A stretch of DNA of 64,000 nucleotides from JAHEFT01 sp963766195 (GTDB lineage Bacteria; Pseudomonadota; Gammaproteobacteria; Xanthomonadales; SZUA-36). The notes beneath the pieces were generated by a model. The model worked only from the letters and a program-made list of their open reading frames with translations. It was not told where the DNA came from and made no database searches. This document shows positions 1 to 8,515 of the stretch, piece by piece. The stretch spans positions 310,001-374,000 of the forward strand of contig CAVXYY010000003.1 of assembly GCA_963766195.1 (NCBI GenBank), written 5' to 3'. Made by a program: the position numbers and the translations under genes. The stretch's first letter is position 1. Every line of letters starts with the position of its first letter.

Positions 1-990
1 ATCTTCGACGGCGCAACGGGTGAGATGCAGGGCTTGATCTCGCATGACTGGTACACAACGGCCATCGTCACTGACCTGGACCGGAAAGAGGCCTACCTGG
101 TTGAGTCCTTTTATTCCCGGAGCGTTCGCGGTACACGTGAAGACGTGCTGACCGTGGTAGACATGAACAACCTGTCCCCCAAGTATGAAATTGATATTCC
201 GGACAAGACAGCTACCCTGTCGTTCAGAAATCATATTGGCCTGCTGGGCGATGGGCGGCACGTCGTGATTTTCAACATGACCCCGGCCCAGTCCGTGAGT
301 ATCGTCGATGTGGTTGACCGCGAATTCGTTGGCGAAATTTCAACCCCCGGGTGCGCCATCATCATGCCTGCCGGCAACGATGGTTTCATGATGATGTGCG
401 GCGATGGGACCCTTCAATATATCGGGATCAGTCCGGATGGAGCCGAAGTCGCCCGGGAACGGAGTAAGCCCTTCTTCTCGGTTGACAAAGACCCTGTCAT
501 CGACAAACCGATGCGGACCGCTGATGGCTGGGTCATGATTTCGTATGAAGGGCTGGCCTACCAGGTGGTTGTCGACAAAGGCAAAATGGACATCAGCAAA
601 CCGTGGTCATTGTTGTCCGATGAAGACAAGGAAGACAAATGGCGGCCCGGTGGCGACCAACCCTTCGCCGTCCACCGCGAATCGGGGCTGCTCTATGTCC
701 TGATGCACCAGGGCGGCGCAGATACCCATTACGAGGCCGGATCCGAAATCTGGATATACGACCTGGAGAAGAAGAAGCGTGTTGGCAAACTTGCCATTGG
801 CAGTGATGAAAATGAAGGCAACACGGCCAGTCATATCCTGGTCAGCCAGGAAGCGCAGCCCAAACTCTACTTTTTCGACAAGGGAAAGCATCTGCAGATT
901 TATGACGGCATCCTGTTACGGCATCTTCGCACGATAGAAGAACCCGGACGCGGACCGGGTATATTACAGATACTGGCCAAAGATGATTGA
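1..990 (+). CDS. Amine dehydrogenase heavy (beta-propeller) subunit, 5'-truncated
   Basis: The reading frame is open from base 1 to a TGA at 988-990, so the N-terminus and signal peptide lie outside the window. The visible ~329 residues have the look of the seven-bladed propeller subunit of quinoprotein amine dehydrogenases (MauB of methylamine, AauB of aralkylamine dehydrogenase), for example the segments HDWYTTAIVTDL, FYSRSVRGTREDVLTVVD, LPVY-like blade repeats and the C-terminal QIYDGILLRHLRTI. In this family the large subunit sits in the periplasm and frames the active site of the small TTQ subunit. Identity is supported by the following genes, which are in the classical order E, D, A. 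Its stop overlaps the start of mauE by 8 bases. Whether the substrate is methylamine or a larger amine cannot be told from the sequence. Confidence 0.85.
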   Translation: MFDGATGEMQGLISHDWYTTAIVTDLDRKEAYLVESFYSRSVRGTREDVLTVVDMNNLSPKYEIDIPDKTATLSFRNHIGLLGDGRHVVIFNMTPAQSVSIVDVVDREFVGEISTPGCAIIMPAGNDGFMMMCGDGTLQYIGISPDGAEVARERSKPFFSVDKDPVIDKPMRTADGWVMISYEGLAYQVVVDKGKMDISKPWSLLSDEDKEDKWRPGGDQPFAVHRESGLLYVLMHQGGADTHYEAGSEIWIYDLEKKKRVGKLAIGSDENEGNTASHILVSQEAQPKLYFFDKGKHLQIYDGILLRHLRTIEEPGRGPGILQILAKDD

Positions 991-1534
991 CCCGGTGATT
1001 ATCAGGGCAGTGACGATTGCACTGGGCCTGGTGCTTGTCGGTGCTGCCTGGCACAAGCTGTCTTCACGACAAAAATTTGCCGCTATCGTCGCCGACTACC
1101 AGCTTTTGCCGCAATCGACCGTTCCGCTGGTTGCATGGCTCATACCGGTCGCTGAAATCCTGCTGGGCATGGCCTTGCTCACCGGTGTGGCAACCGGCCC
1201 GGTGTCTTTTTTAACGGCATTGATGTTCATCATTTATAGTTTGGCGATTACGGCCAATCTTTTGCGGGGCAGATTGCACATCAGCTGTGGTTGCGGCCTG
1301 GGTAATTCATCCGGCGAAAATCAACCCCTGTCATGGATACTGGTGCTTCGCAACGTCCTGCTGACGGCACTGGCTTTACTGCCCTTGCTTCCGGTGTCCG
1401 GGCGGGCCCTCGCCCCGTTTGACTGGTTTACACTGATTGCAGCCCTGCTGGCATCAGCATTGCTCTACTTTGGGGGATCTCAACTGTTCCAGAACCAGTC
1501 AGCCATACGTTCATGGAGGACTCCACGTGCCTGA
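983..1534 (+). CDS. mauE: MauE-type membrane protein for amine dehydrogenase biogenesis
   Basis: A 183-residue integral membrane protein of the DoxX/MauE type with about four to five hydrophobic segments. A HISCGCG motif at about residues 97-103 matches the conserved cysteine motif of MauE. In the mau operons MauE acts with the thioredoxin-like MauD in transport, folding or disulfide formation of the light chain in the periplasm. It starts inside the end of the heavy-chain gene (ATG at 983) and its own end overlaps the GTG start of mauD by 8 bases, so translational coupling is likely. Placement between heavy chain and mauD makes the call strong. Confidence 0.9.
   Translation: MIDPVIIRAVTIALGLVLVGAAWHKLSSRQKFAAIVADYQLLPQSTVPLVAWLIPVAEILLGMALLTGVATGPVSFLTALMFIIYSLAITANLLRGRLHISCGCGLGNSSGENQPLSWILVLRNVLLTALALLPLLPVSGRALAPFDWFTLIAALLASALLYFGGSQLFQNQSAIRSWRTPRA
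1515..1520 (+). promoter_or_regulatory. Ribosome binding site deciding the mauD start
   Basis: GGAGGA lies six bases before a GTG at 1527. The longer upstream reading frame from 1437 would overlap mauE extensively and encodes no MauD-like sequence, so this site selects the GTG start. Confidence 0.75.
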
Positions 1535-2156
1535 AGCCCTGTTGGCATCAAATATTATCCTGTGGTTCCTGGTCATCATCCTGTCGCTGGTGGTCTTCGC
1601 CCTGGCACGCCAGGTCGGCGTCCTGCACGAGCGCGTGGCGCCGGCAGGCGCCCTGATGCCCACCAATGGACCGAAAGTCGGCGAAATGACCGAAGCCACT
1701 CTTTACAAGGATCTGGCCGGTGAGCCGCTGACGCTGGGCGGTGCCAGCGAAGACGGACGCGCCACGTTGATTTTATGGATATCTCCCACTTGTCCCGTGT
1801 GCAAGGGGCTGGTGCCCACGGCCCGTTCGATGTGTGCCGATGAGAATTTCAACCTTGTTTTTGCCAGCGACGGCGACAAACCGGAGCAACACCAGGCCTA
1901 TGTGAGTGATCTTGGCATCAGCAAATTTCCGTACATCATCTCCCAGGCCCTCGGCATGAAATACGCCGTCAGCAAACTGCCGTTCGCCGCTTTGATCGGC
2001 CCGGACGGCACGCTTCGGAGCAAAGGCCTGGTCAATACACGCGAACACCTCGATAGCCTGGCCGAGTCAATGGAGACAGGAATTGACACGTTGCAGGATT
2101 ACATGAAGTTGGTCGATAACCCGCCGGTCGGGCAAGCAAAGGAACACGCATTATGA
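1527..2156 (+). CDS. mauD: MauD, thioredoxin-like accessory protein for the TTQ subunit
   Basis: From the GTG start the protein has 209 residues: an N-terminal membrane anchor (about residues 8-28), the family segment ARQVGVLHERVAPAGALM, and a thioredoxin-like domain with the redox motif CPVC at residues 89-92. MauD is needed for formation of the many disulfides of the amine dehydrogenase light chain in the periplasm, a role consistent with the cysteine-rich product of the next gene. The stop overlaps the ATG of the light-chain gene (ATGA at 2153-2156). The GTG start is supported by a strong GGAGGA upstream. Confidence 0.92.
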   Translation: MPEALLASNIILWFLVIILSLVVFALARQVGVLHERVAPAGALMPTNGPKVGEMTEATLYKDLAGEPLTLGGASEDGRATLILWISPTCPVCKGLVPTARSMCADENFNLVFASDGDKPEQHQAYVSDLGISKFPYIISQALGMKYAVSKLPFAALIGPDGTLRSKGLVNTREHLDSLAESMETGIDTLQDYMKLVDNPPVGQAKEHAL

Positions 2157-2683
2157 CCCCTAAAAAGCTCATCAGCCGCAGCCTGGAATTGATGGACCAG
2201 GTAACCGGCAATGGCAGTCGTCAGTTGGCCAGAAAAACCTCCCGCCGGAGTTTCATTACCCGGTTGGGCACCGTGTTGACCGGCGCCGCCTTTTTGCCGC
2301 TGCTTCCGGTGGCCCGTGCATTTGCGGCTGAGCCTATCCAGGAAATGGGTGACCCGCAAAGCTGTGATTACTGGCGGTATTGCGCCCTGGGTGGCACCCT
2401 TTGTACGTGCTGCGGCGGCACAGTTAACAGTTGTCCGCCGGGCGCTGAACCTTCACCTGTCACCTGGGTGGGGACCTGCCGGAACCCGGTGGATGACCGT
2501 GACTACCTGATCTCCTACAACGATTGCTGCGGCAAATCGATCTGCCACCGTTGCGGGTGCGGTAACTCGGAGCGTGAACGACCGGTGTACTTTCCGAGCA
2601 AGAGCAACTCTGTGCTCTGGTGTTTTGGTACCGAGAGCCGCGCCTACCATTGCACCATTGGTGTCGTGCTTGGCGAAGCCTGA
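2153..2683 (+). CDS. mauA: Amine dehydrogenase light subunit carrying the TTQ cofactor
   Basis: A 176-residue protein with a twin-arginine signal (SRRSFITRLG, residues 31-40, followed by a hydrophobic stretch), so it is exported folded. The mature part is rich in cysteines (CDYWRYC, CTCCGG, CPPG, DCCGKSICHRCGCG, YHC), as in MADH and AADH light chains with six disulfides. The two tryptophans expected to form tryptophan tryptophylquinone are W105 in TWVGTC and W156 in LWCFG, matching W57 and W108 of the Paracoccus mature subunit. The enzyme oxidatively deaminates primary amines in the periplasm and passes electrons to a small carrier. mauA and aauA cannot be separated by eye, so the symbol is generic. 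Confidence 0.92.
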   Translation: MTPKKLISRSLELMDQVTGNGSRQLARKTSRRSFITRLGTVLTGAAFLPLLPVARAFAAEPIQEMGDPQSCDYWRYCALGGTLCTCCGGTVNSCPPGAEPSPVTWVGTCRNPVDDRDYLISYNDCCGKSICHRCGCGNSERERPVYFPSKSNSVLWCFGTESRAYHCTIGVVLGEA

Positions 2684-2710
2684 ACGGGTTTCAGGATTGA
2701 AATACCCCTC

Positions 2711-3109
2711 ATGGGCCGGATAGCGCTGATTCTGATAGCGGCATTGACCGGCGCGGCCGAAGCCAGCCCCCGGAGTGATTTCCTGCTCCATTGCGCCGGT
2801 TGTCATCAGCCTGACGGCACCGGTCTTCCGCCAAGCGTTCCTTCCCTGGCCGGACCCCTGGGGGCCATTGCCGCATCGCCTGAAGGCCGGGATTACCTGG
2901 CGCGGGTACCCGGTGCCTCCCAGGCCCCCCTCGATGACGAAGAACTCGCGGCAGTGCTCAACTGGGTTCTGGAAGAGCTCAATGCCGAAACATTACCCGT
3001 CTCATTCAAGCCTCTGACCGGCGAACAGGTTCATTATTCCAGATCCAGGGTGCTCGCTGACCCGCTGAAGCTGCGCAACGAACTCTGGCCCGAAGACACC
3101 GGCTACTGA
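2711..3109 (+). CDS. Small exported c-type cytochrome, probable amine dehydrogenase electron acceptor
   Basis: A 132-residue protein with a short signal peptide ending near ALTGAAEA and one heme-attachment motif, CAGCH, at residues 28-32. It lies 27 bases after the light-chain gene in the same direction. In methylamine operons a cupredoxin (amicyanin) or azurin takes the electrons. Here a cytochrome occupies that place, so I infer it is the electron acceptor. Oddly, no methionine occurs after the heme motif, so the sixth iron ligand cannot be Met; a histidine (HYSR near residue 101) or an open site are the alternatives. The partner role is inference from position. Confidence 0.8.
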   Translation: MGRIALILIAALTGAAEASPRSDFLLHCAGCHQPDGTGLPPSVPSLAGPLGAIAASPEGRDYLARVPGASQAPLDDEELAAVLNWVLEELNAETLPVSFKPLTGEQVHYSRSRVLADPLKLRNELWPEDTGY

Positions 3110-3140
3110 GCAGGCCGGAGGCCGGCAAACCGGTGATCCG

Positions 3141-4334
3141 CTAGCCCTGGGGAATTCTTTTATATTCCTTCAATATTTCGATCAAGCGATCATGCGGCAG
3201 CGCATAGACGGTGTTGCCGTTGATCCCCACCATGGTTTTCGCGGCAATCAGCGCATTCACGATAGCCTCTTCCGTCGCCTGCGCGGTGGCCAGGAATAAC
3301 GGGCTCATCTGGTCATTGGGCAGCATCTCGATTTCCAGCAGCCCTACCCGCGCGGCGGCGCCCGGGTTGGCGGTGGAAAAGGCGATGAAAATATCACCCG
3401 ACCCGTTTGATGCATACCCCCCCAGCTTGGAAATCCCGAGCGGCACACGCCTGGCCAACCGCTTCAGCTGGGGCGGCAGCAGCGGTGCATCGGTCGCAAC
3501 CACCACGATGATCGAACCGGTTTCCTCATCCATCGGCCTGAACACCGGCACCAGGTCAGGGAATTTGTCGCCGAGCGGAACGCCGGCGATGGTGAAGGTT
3601 TCCCGGATGCCGTAATTCGCCTGCACCAGCACGCCCAGGGTGTATTCATGGTCTTCAATTTTGACTTTCCGGGACGAGGTGCCGATGCCGCCTTTGAACT
3701 GATGGCAAATCATACCGGTACCGCCACCCACGTTGCCTTCGGCCACGGGGCCCGACTTCGCCGATTCCAATGCGTCGATGACATGTTGCTTGGTGACGTG
3801 AAACCCGTTGATGTCGTTGAGATCACCGTCGTAGGTTTCAGCCACCACCGGCAGCGACCAGAAAACATCCGGGTCATCAGGCAGCGGATCAAACAGGTTG
3901 TTGGCGTATTGCCACTCAATGGTCGCATCGCGGGCGATTCCGACGCTGTGCGTGTTGGTGATCACGACCGGACCTTCCAGGAAACCTGATTCCTCGACCC
4001 AGGTCGTACCGGTCATTTCGCCGTTGCCGTTCAGCGCGAACCAGCCGGCAAAGGCCGGATCATAGGTTTTTCCCCGGGGATGGATCACCGTGACGCCGGT
4101 CCGGACCGGGCCTTTGCCAACGTCGAGTTTTCCCTCGCCTGAAATCAGCGTGGTGTGGCCGACTGTCACGCCGGCAACATCGGTAATTGCATTAAGCGGA
4201 CCGGGCGTGCCTGCAAACGGGATGCCCAGGTCCCGGGCCCGCGGTTCAGCCTGGGCGCCGGCCAGCAGGGGAACAAGCAATCCGGACAGGATCAGAAGGC
4301 ATTGCGCCCGGCGGCGCAGGGAGGAAATACTCAT
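3141..4334 (-). CDS. P1-family (DmpA/BapA-type) aminopeptidase/amidase, exported
   Basis: A 397-residue protein from the ATG at 4334; a longer frame begins at 4436 but the family N-terminus fits a signal peptide starting here (SISSLRRRAQCLLILSGLL...LLAGAQA). The body reads RDLGIPFAGTPGPLNAITDV, NGNGEMTG and NVGGGTGM, hallmarks of peptidase family P1/S58. The autocleavage and nucleophile region is GGIGTSSR at residues 215-222. DmpA and BapA enzymes self-cleave to alpha and beta chains and remove N-terminal residues, including beta-amino acids, from peptides, amides and esters. It is the last gene of the minus-strand run and begins 38 bases after an esterase gene. A periplasmic location is predicted, unlike its upstream neighbours. 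Confidence 0.9.
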   Translation of the reverse strand: MSISSLRRRAQCLLILSGLLVPLLAGAQAEPRARDLGIPFAGTPGPLNAITDVAGVTVGHTTLISGEGKLDVGKGPVRTGVTVIHPRGKTYDPAFAGWFALNGNGEMTGTTWVEESGFLEGPVVITNTHSVGIARDATIEWQYANNLFDPLPDDPDVFWSLPVVAETYDGDLNDINGFHVTKQHVIDALESAKSGPVAEGNVGGGTGMICHQFKGGIGTSSRKVKIEDHEYTLGVLVQANYGIRETFTIAGVPLGDKFPDLVPVFRPMDEETGSIIVVVATDAPLLPPQLKRLARRVPLGISKLGGYASNGSGDIFIAFSTANPGAAARVGLLEIEMLPNDQMSPLFLATAQATEEAIVNALIAAKTMVGINGNTVYALPHDRLIEILKEYKRIPQG

Positions 4335-4372
4335 TGTTGCTGTCTCCGTGAAGTCATTGGGTTCGGGCAGGT

Positions 4373-5098
4373 TCAGGCGAATTCTGACAGGTACTTGGGC
4401 AGCATCTCGCGCCAGGTGACCCAGTCGTGCCGCCACTCGGTGCCCCAGGGATCAACCCGGTTGGGGACACCCTTGGCGCCAAGTACTGCGGCCATCCGCC
4501 AGGACTCGCCAATGTCTTCAAAATCCCCCTGCCCGCTGGGCAGCAGGATCGCGCGCTTGCGAAGCTGTTCCAATTGCGGGCCTTCCAGGCCGGGCAGAAA
4601 ATGCAGTGGAGAGGCGAAATAGAAATCCTGGATGAACCGCCCCTCGAGGTACTTGGAAAGATCGTAAGTCCCGCTCATGGCAATCGCCAGTCGGAATGCG
4701 TCCGGGTGCCGGCAAATGGTTGCGACGGCATTGAACGCGCCGATCGAGGCGCCAGCCGCGATGATTTCGATATCCGGGCTTTCGCAATCGTGCCGGATCG
4801 CCGGGACGATTTCCTGGTATACCAGCGCGTCGAACCTGTTCTGCAGTAAAGAACAGAATTCCGCAGAATGCTGTTTGGAAATCCAGGCCTTTCCGGCGAT
4901 GGAGTCGATGGAATAGACCTTGATCCGGCCGCTTTCGATCAGCGGCATCAGCGCGCCGACCAGGTGAAACCGTTCGACCTCCTCGGCATCACCGCCCGCG
5001 GTGGGAAATAACAGCACCGGTGTGCCGAAAGTGCCCCAGCGAACCAGTTGGACTTCCTGTTCCACGTGCGGTGAATACCACCTGAATACCTGCTTCAA
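4373..5098 (-). CDS. Alpha/beta-hydrolase fold putative esterase (COG4947-like)
   Basis: A 241-residue cytoplasmic protein without a signal peptide. The nucleophile elbow is GASIGA with Ser118, and a C-terminal His (H224 in EWRHDW) is placed as in esterase-D and related alpha/beta-hydrolases. The substrate is unknown. Its ATG overlaps the stop of the upstream ATP-grasp gene (ATGA at 5095-5098), so the two are probably translated together. This suggests that the hydrolase acts on the ligase's product or on an activated form. The family is recognised from the overall look (PVLLFPTAGGDAEE, YSIDSIAGKAW); no more exact function can be claimed. Confidence 0.75.
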   Translation of the reverse strand: MKQVFRWYSPHVEQEVQLVRWGTFGTPVLLFPTAGGDAEEVERFHLVGALMPLIESGRIKVYSIDSIAGKAWISKQHSAEFCSLLQNRFDALVYQEIVPAIRHDCESPDIEIIAAGASIGAFNAVATICRHPDAFRLAIAMSGTYDLSKYLEGRFIQDFYFASPLHFLPGLEGPQLEQLRKRAILLPSGQGDFEDIGESWRMAAVLGAKGVPNRVDPWGTEWRHDWVTWREMLPKYLSEFA

Positions 5099-6336
5099 GC
5101 GCCTGATCCCTCTTTGCTTCGCCAGTCCTGCACGCGGTTCCAGAACAATTCCACGAAAGTATCGACTTCGTGCGCCGGGAACAGCGCCTCGACCTTTTCG
5201 CCAATGGCATCGTGAACGATATCGGTGGCGAAAAACCCGTGGGCAACTTCATCCAGGTGTGGCAAATGCCTGGCGCAGAAGGTTTCGAATTCATCCACGT
5301 TGAAATGCGCGCGGGCCAGTTTGACGTAACCGGCCATCTTTTCTTCAAAGGGCAGGTCCTGGTCTGCGATTGCGAAGTATTTGTGCCAATCGAGGTTGGT
5401 CTTCATTTTACGCTTCGTCGACGCGCAGAAAATCGACCAGCGCAGGTTGGCCTTGATCAGCCAGGGAAAGTGGTAGTGCAAAGAAGTGACCTGCGAATCG
5501 GGGCAGGCATTGGCGAAATCGATCGGGTACCAACAGCCATCCTGGCGCAGGGCTTCACAGGAATTGAAGTCCCAGCCGAAGAACGCGTTGATGACCATGG
5601 TCATATCACGCAAACGCTCCTGCTGTTCCACCGGCAGAAAATTCTGCTCCATGCGGTAACGATCGTGTAAAGGCGCACCCGGATCGTAGTTCACGTAACG
5701 AAACTGCGGGCCCAGCCCGATGCAGCGCACGAAGGCGTCATGGGGTTCCACGCCCTTTTGCAGATTCATCACCCGGGTGCCGCTGCTTTCGTAGGCATTG
5801 AGCAGTTCCTGGCGGTTCTTGATCCCGGTAACACCCACCCAGGCGCCGCCGTCGTAGGGCTTCATGTAGAGCGGGTAACCGATGCGATCACCGATTCCAC
5901 CCAGGTCGAACAGCTTGGCGTAACGGGTCAGCGTGGGTTGCAGGTCGTTGGTTTCCTGGTACCGCTTGGGTGGAATCATCCAGGTTTCCGGCACCGGGAA
6001 ACCCAGGCGGCTCATGGCGGCATAAGTCGTTTGCTTCTCCATCGACTGCAACGACCAGGGGTTGTTGAACACGTAAAGGTCATTCACCAGGATCTTTGTT
6101 TTGATCCACTCGCGCGAGGTGTGGTACCAGTGCGTCAGGCGGTCGATTACGACGTCGTAAGAACAGTCCTGGAGTAGGCCGAAGGGTTCGATTTGTACCC
6201 GTTCCGACACGAAACTGACCGTGTCACCCCCGATCGAAAGCTTCAGGTCGAGCTGTTTGAGAAGCGCTTCGTAGCAAATCGGCCAGCAAATGTCTGCACC
6301 GAGCGATAAGCCAATTTTCCGGTTGATTTGAGCCAA
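5095..6336 (-). CDS. ATP-grasp ligase (RimK/glutathione-synthetase-like)
   Basis: A 413-residue soluble protein with an ATP-grasp core. The visible elements are SMEKQTTYAAMSRLGFPVPET (K101), the nucleotide-binding lysine in YMKPYDGGAWVGV (K159), and an acidic metal site in SCEALRQDGCWYPIDFAN (E261, D273, N276). Such enzymes join a carboxylate, activated as acyl phosphate, to an amine or thiol. The start is a TTG at 6336 preceded by AAGGACAGG; there is no good ATG. It is separated from the upstream esterase by 113 bases and overlaps the downstream esterase by four. It differs from the other ATP-grasp protein of the run (8516-9751) in length and motifs, so the two are unlikely to be recent duplicates. 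Confidence 0.8.
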   Translation of the reverse strand: MAQINRKIGLSLGADICWPICYEALLKQLDLKLSIGGDTVSFVSERVQIEPFGLLQDCSYDVVIDRLTHWYHTSREWIKTKILVNDLYVFNNPWSLQSMEKQTTYAAMSRLGFPVPETWMIPPKRYQETNDLQPTLTRYAKLFDLGGIGDRIGYPLYMKPYDGGAWVGVTGIKNRQELLNAYESSGTRVMNLQKGVEPHDAFVRCIGLGPQFRYVNYDPGAPLHDRYRMEQNFLPVEQQERLRDMTMVINAFFGWDFNSCEALRQDGCWYPIDFANACPDSQVTSLHYHFPWLIKANLRWSIFCASTKRKMKTNLDWHKYFAIADQDLPFEEKMAGYVKLARAHFNVDEFETFCARHLPHLDEVAHGFFATDIVHDAIGEKVEALFPAHEVDTFVELFWNRVQDWRSKEGSGA

Positions 6337-6449
6337 TGACCTGTCCTTGCGATTTGCGGGTTATCCATCATAAGGTTTTCCCGGTTGCGCGCCAAGGAGC
6401 CGTAAGCGACTTGAACCCTCGCCGTCGGGTGAAGCGAAACTCGATACTC

Positions 6450-7586
6450 TTACTCGTACACCATCCACAACGGGCCGGGAAACAGCCACGTCAGGCCGTT
6501 GCGCAAGCGGTCGCGCCAGTTTTCCCAGTTGTGTGCATCGCGGGCTTCCTCGAAGTTGACCTGCATGCCCGTGGCCTGCAACAACGGCACCAGGGAGCGG
6601 TTTTCATAAATCAGCGACTCGTAAATACCGCAACTCAGGTAGATTTTTTCCGCCAGGGCGAACGGCTTCTTACGGTAGGCGTTGACAAAGCGAACCACCG
6701 GGTCGAAGACCGGGCCTTTCTTGTGATGGCCGAGGTCACTGAATGCAAAAGACCCGGATTGCAGCAGCAGCTGGCCAAAGAGATCCGGATACTGGCTGGC
6801 GGCGTGCAACGCGGCGACACCGCCCAGGCTGGCGCCCATCAATCCCCTGGCGTTCCTGTCGTTCACCAGCGGAAATCTTTCCGCCAGCGCGGGCAAAAGC
6901 TCCTCGCCAATGAACCGGGCATGGCGCGGGTCGCCCGTGTATTCAACCAGGCGATCAGGCGACTGTGTCAGCGCAACGACCATCGCCGGTATTTCCAGGC
7001 GGTGAATCAGGTTGTCCAGCACGGTTTTCAAATCGGCGTAGCGCAGGTAATCCGGCCCGTCGTGCACCACCAGCAAGGGGTAGCGGCGGCTTTTCCGGTA
7101 ACGGGCGGGCAGATAAACATGGACATCGCGCCGGCCTTCAAAGGCCCGGCTGTCGATTTGCAGTTTGCTCAAGGTGCCGGTGCGGGCCTCGGGGTCATGC
7201 AGTGTCCAGTCGGGCCGCTTGTAGCCAAAACCCTGGCACACCGAGTTGGCGCCAAAGGGATCATGTGCCTGCACCGGGTTAAACGCATCCAGAACCAGGC
7301 TGCGATCGCCGCCGCGAACCACTTCGAATTTGTATTCAAAACGGGATCCGCCCGGCAGCTCCATGGCCAAGGCCCACAGGTCGGTTCCCTCCAGCTTTTG
7401 CATCGGCAGCGAGGTGTTGAAACCTGAAATCCACCGGCGTAAATGCACCTCGTCAGCCGGCCCACGGTATACGAACGTTACCTGGCCCGGTTCGACCAGG
7501 GGAAAGCGGTTGCTGCCAATAAAATCATCAACTGCCCCGGCATCAGGGGGGCCGTTGTGAAACAGATGCTCAATCCGGAGGTTCAT
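6450..7586 (-). CDS. Fes-like esterase with N-terminal carbohydrate-binding-like domain
   Basis: A 378-residue soluble protein. Residues about 30-110 resemble the early-set (isoamylase/enterochelin esterase N-terminal) fold (VTFVYRGPADEVHLR, ELPGGSRFEYKFEV). Residues about 155-370 are an esterase D/Fes domain with YPLLVVHDGPDYL, the nucleophile elbow GASLGG (Ser253) and a C-terminal DAHNWENWR (His352). Enterochelin-esterase homologues cleave ester or amide conjugates, and here the substrate is unknown. It begins two bases after the stop of the S51-like gene, so it is clearly in the same transcript. No signal peptide is visible, which places it in the cytoplasm like the two ligases. Confidence 0.82.
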   Translation of the reverse strand: MNLRIEHLFHNGPPDAGAVDDFIGSNRFPLVEPGQVTFVYRGPADEVHLRRWISGFNTSLPMQKLEGTDLWALAMELPGGSRFEYKFEVVRGGDRSLVLDAFNPVQAHDPFGANSVCQGFGYKRPDWTLHDPEARTGTLSKLQIDSRAFEGRRDVHVYLPARYRKSRRYPLLVVHDGPDYLRYADLKTVLDNLIHRLEIPAMVVALTQSPDRLVEYTGDPRHARFIGEELLPALAERFPLVNDRNARGLMGASLGGVAALHAASQYPDLFGQLLLQSGSFAFSDLGHHKKGPVFDPVVRFVNAYRKKPFALAEKIYLSCGIYESLIYENRSLVPLLQATGMQVNFEEARDAHNWENWRDRLRNGLTWLFPGPLWMVYE

Positions 7587-7588
7587 CG

Positions 7589-8512
7589 CTATACCAGGGC
7601 CTTTTTCCGGCCGGTTCCTGTCAGCACGGATGTCCGGCTTGCATTAAGCACCTGGTTGTTTTCCAGCGTAATCATCGAGCCGTTATCCAGGGTGCAGCAG
7701 CGCGCCGGCGCAAATCTCCGGCTGAAAAGCGCCAACCGGGTGCGATTATGAAAATCCAGCCGGGTCCTGGCGTTCGGCAGAAAGACCCGTTGCCTGACAA
7801 TACCCAGCCCGGCATCCAGGACTTCCGCATCGCTTTTGCCCTGCGGCGCCTTTTGATGAAACAGGATGATGCGATCACTCATGGCCATCGCGCCTGCCGA
7901 CCAGGCGATCACCGGCTTTTGCCCGAGCAACTCACCCAGGCGGAACAGCCGGATACGGTTCAACAGCACCGCCACGTGCCCGCCGGCAATCAGTACCAGT
8001 CCGGCTTTTTCAACCAGGCGATGGACGGCTTCACGCTGAGCAATTGCCAGGGGAATCTGCATGGAAGCTCTGCGCCGGTCGAAATCCCGGTGCAATACCA
8101 TGATGTGGCGCAGGTGGTGCCGGTCCAGCGCCCGAAGCTGCGCAATGGCCGCGCGCTGTTCGAGCAGCAGCAGTTCCGGATCACCCTCCGTTCTCATCAG
8201 CTGACGGGCGGCTGCAAGTGTCGGTGACAGGCGTATCCGGTAAAGCCTTTGCAACTCCTGTAATCTGTCCTGTCGCTCCCGTTGCAACTCGCCCAACTCG
8301 GGCTCGGCGGCAAAAACCTCTTCAGCCCGCTGGTAGAGCAAAATATCCTCGACCGGGCGACCGATGTCTTCACGCAGTTCGTCGATTTCTCCCTCGGAGT
8401 CACGCCATCCAGCCGTAATCACCACGATGGGGCCATCGAAATCCAGCGAATCCACGGCCTGTCTCAGGTTCGGGACGGGACTCTGCGGGCCCAAAAGGAT
8501 TTGAGTTGCCAC
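7589..8512 (-). CDS. Type 1 glutamine amidotransferase-like / S51-type serine hydrolase
   Basis: A 307-residue protein with a class I glutamine amidotransferase-like fold. The probable nucleophile elbow is AWSAGAMA (Ser205), as in peptidase S51 and cyanophycinase (GSSAGA), and other fold elements are VVITAGWRDSEG and LIAGGHVAVLLN. Residues about 60-150 form a long charged, probably helical insertion (ELQRERQDRLQELQRLYR), unusual for the small S51 dipeptidases. The start is GTG at 8512, three bases after the upstream ligase stop. S51 enzymes cleave aspartyl or isoaspartyl bonds. Whether this one does is not shown; the pairing with ATP-grasp ligases recalls cyanophycin synthetase and cyanophycinase, which is an analogy only. 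Confidence 0.72.
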   Translation of the reverse strand: MATQILLGPQSPVPNLRQAVDSLDFDGPIVVITAGWRDSEGEIDELREDIGRPVEDILLYQRAEEVFAAEPELGELQRERQDRLQELQRLYRIRLSPTLAAARQLMRTEGDPELLLLEQRAAIAQLRALDRHHLRHIMVLHRDFDRRRASMQIPLAIAQREAVHRLVEKAGLVLIAGGHVAVLLNRIRLFRLGELLGQKPVIAWSAGAMAMSDRIILFHQKAPQGKSDAEVLDAGLGIVRQRVFLPNARTRLDFHNRTRLALFSRRFAPARCCTLDNGSMITLENNQVLNASRTSVLTGTGRKKALV

Positions 8513-8515
8513 GTC

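Noticed and set aside
1437..1526. Upstream extension of MauD to an ATG at 1437
   Set aside because: The extra 30 residues overlap mauE and resemble no MauD; GGAGGA selects the GTG at 1527.
6336..7427. 363-residue open frame on the plus strand
   Set aside because: It lies antisense to the Fes-like esterase, which has clear family motifs; this frame shows no recognisable domain and is a composition-driven shadow.
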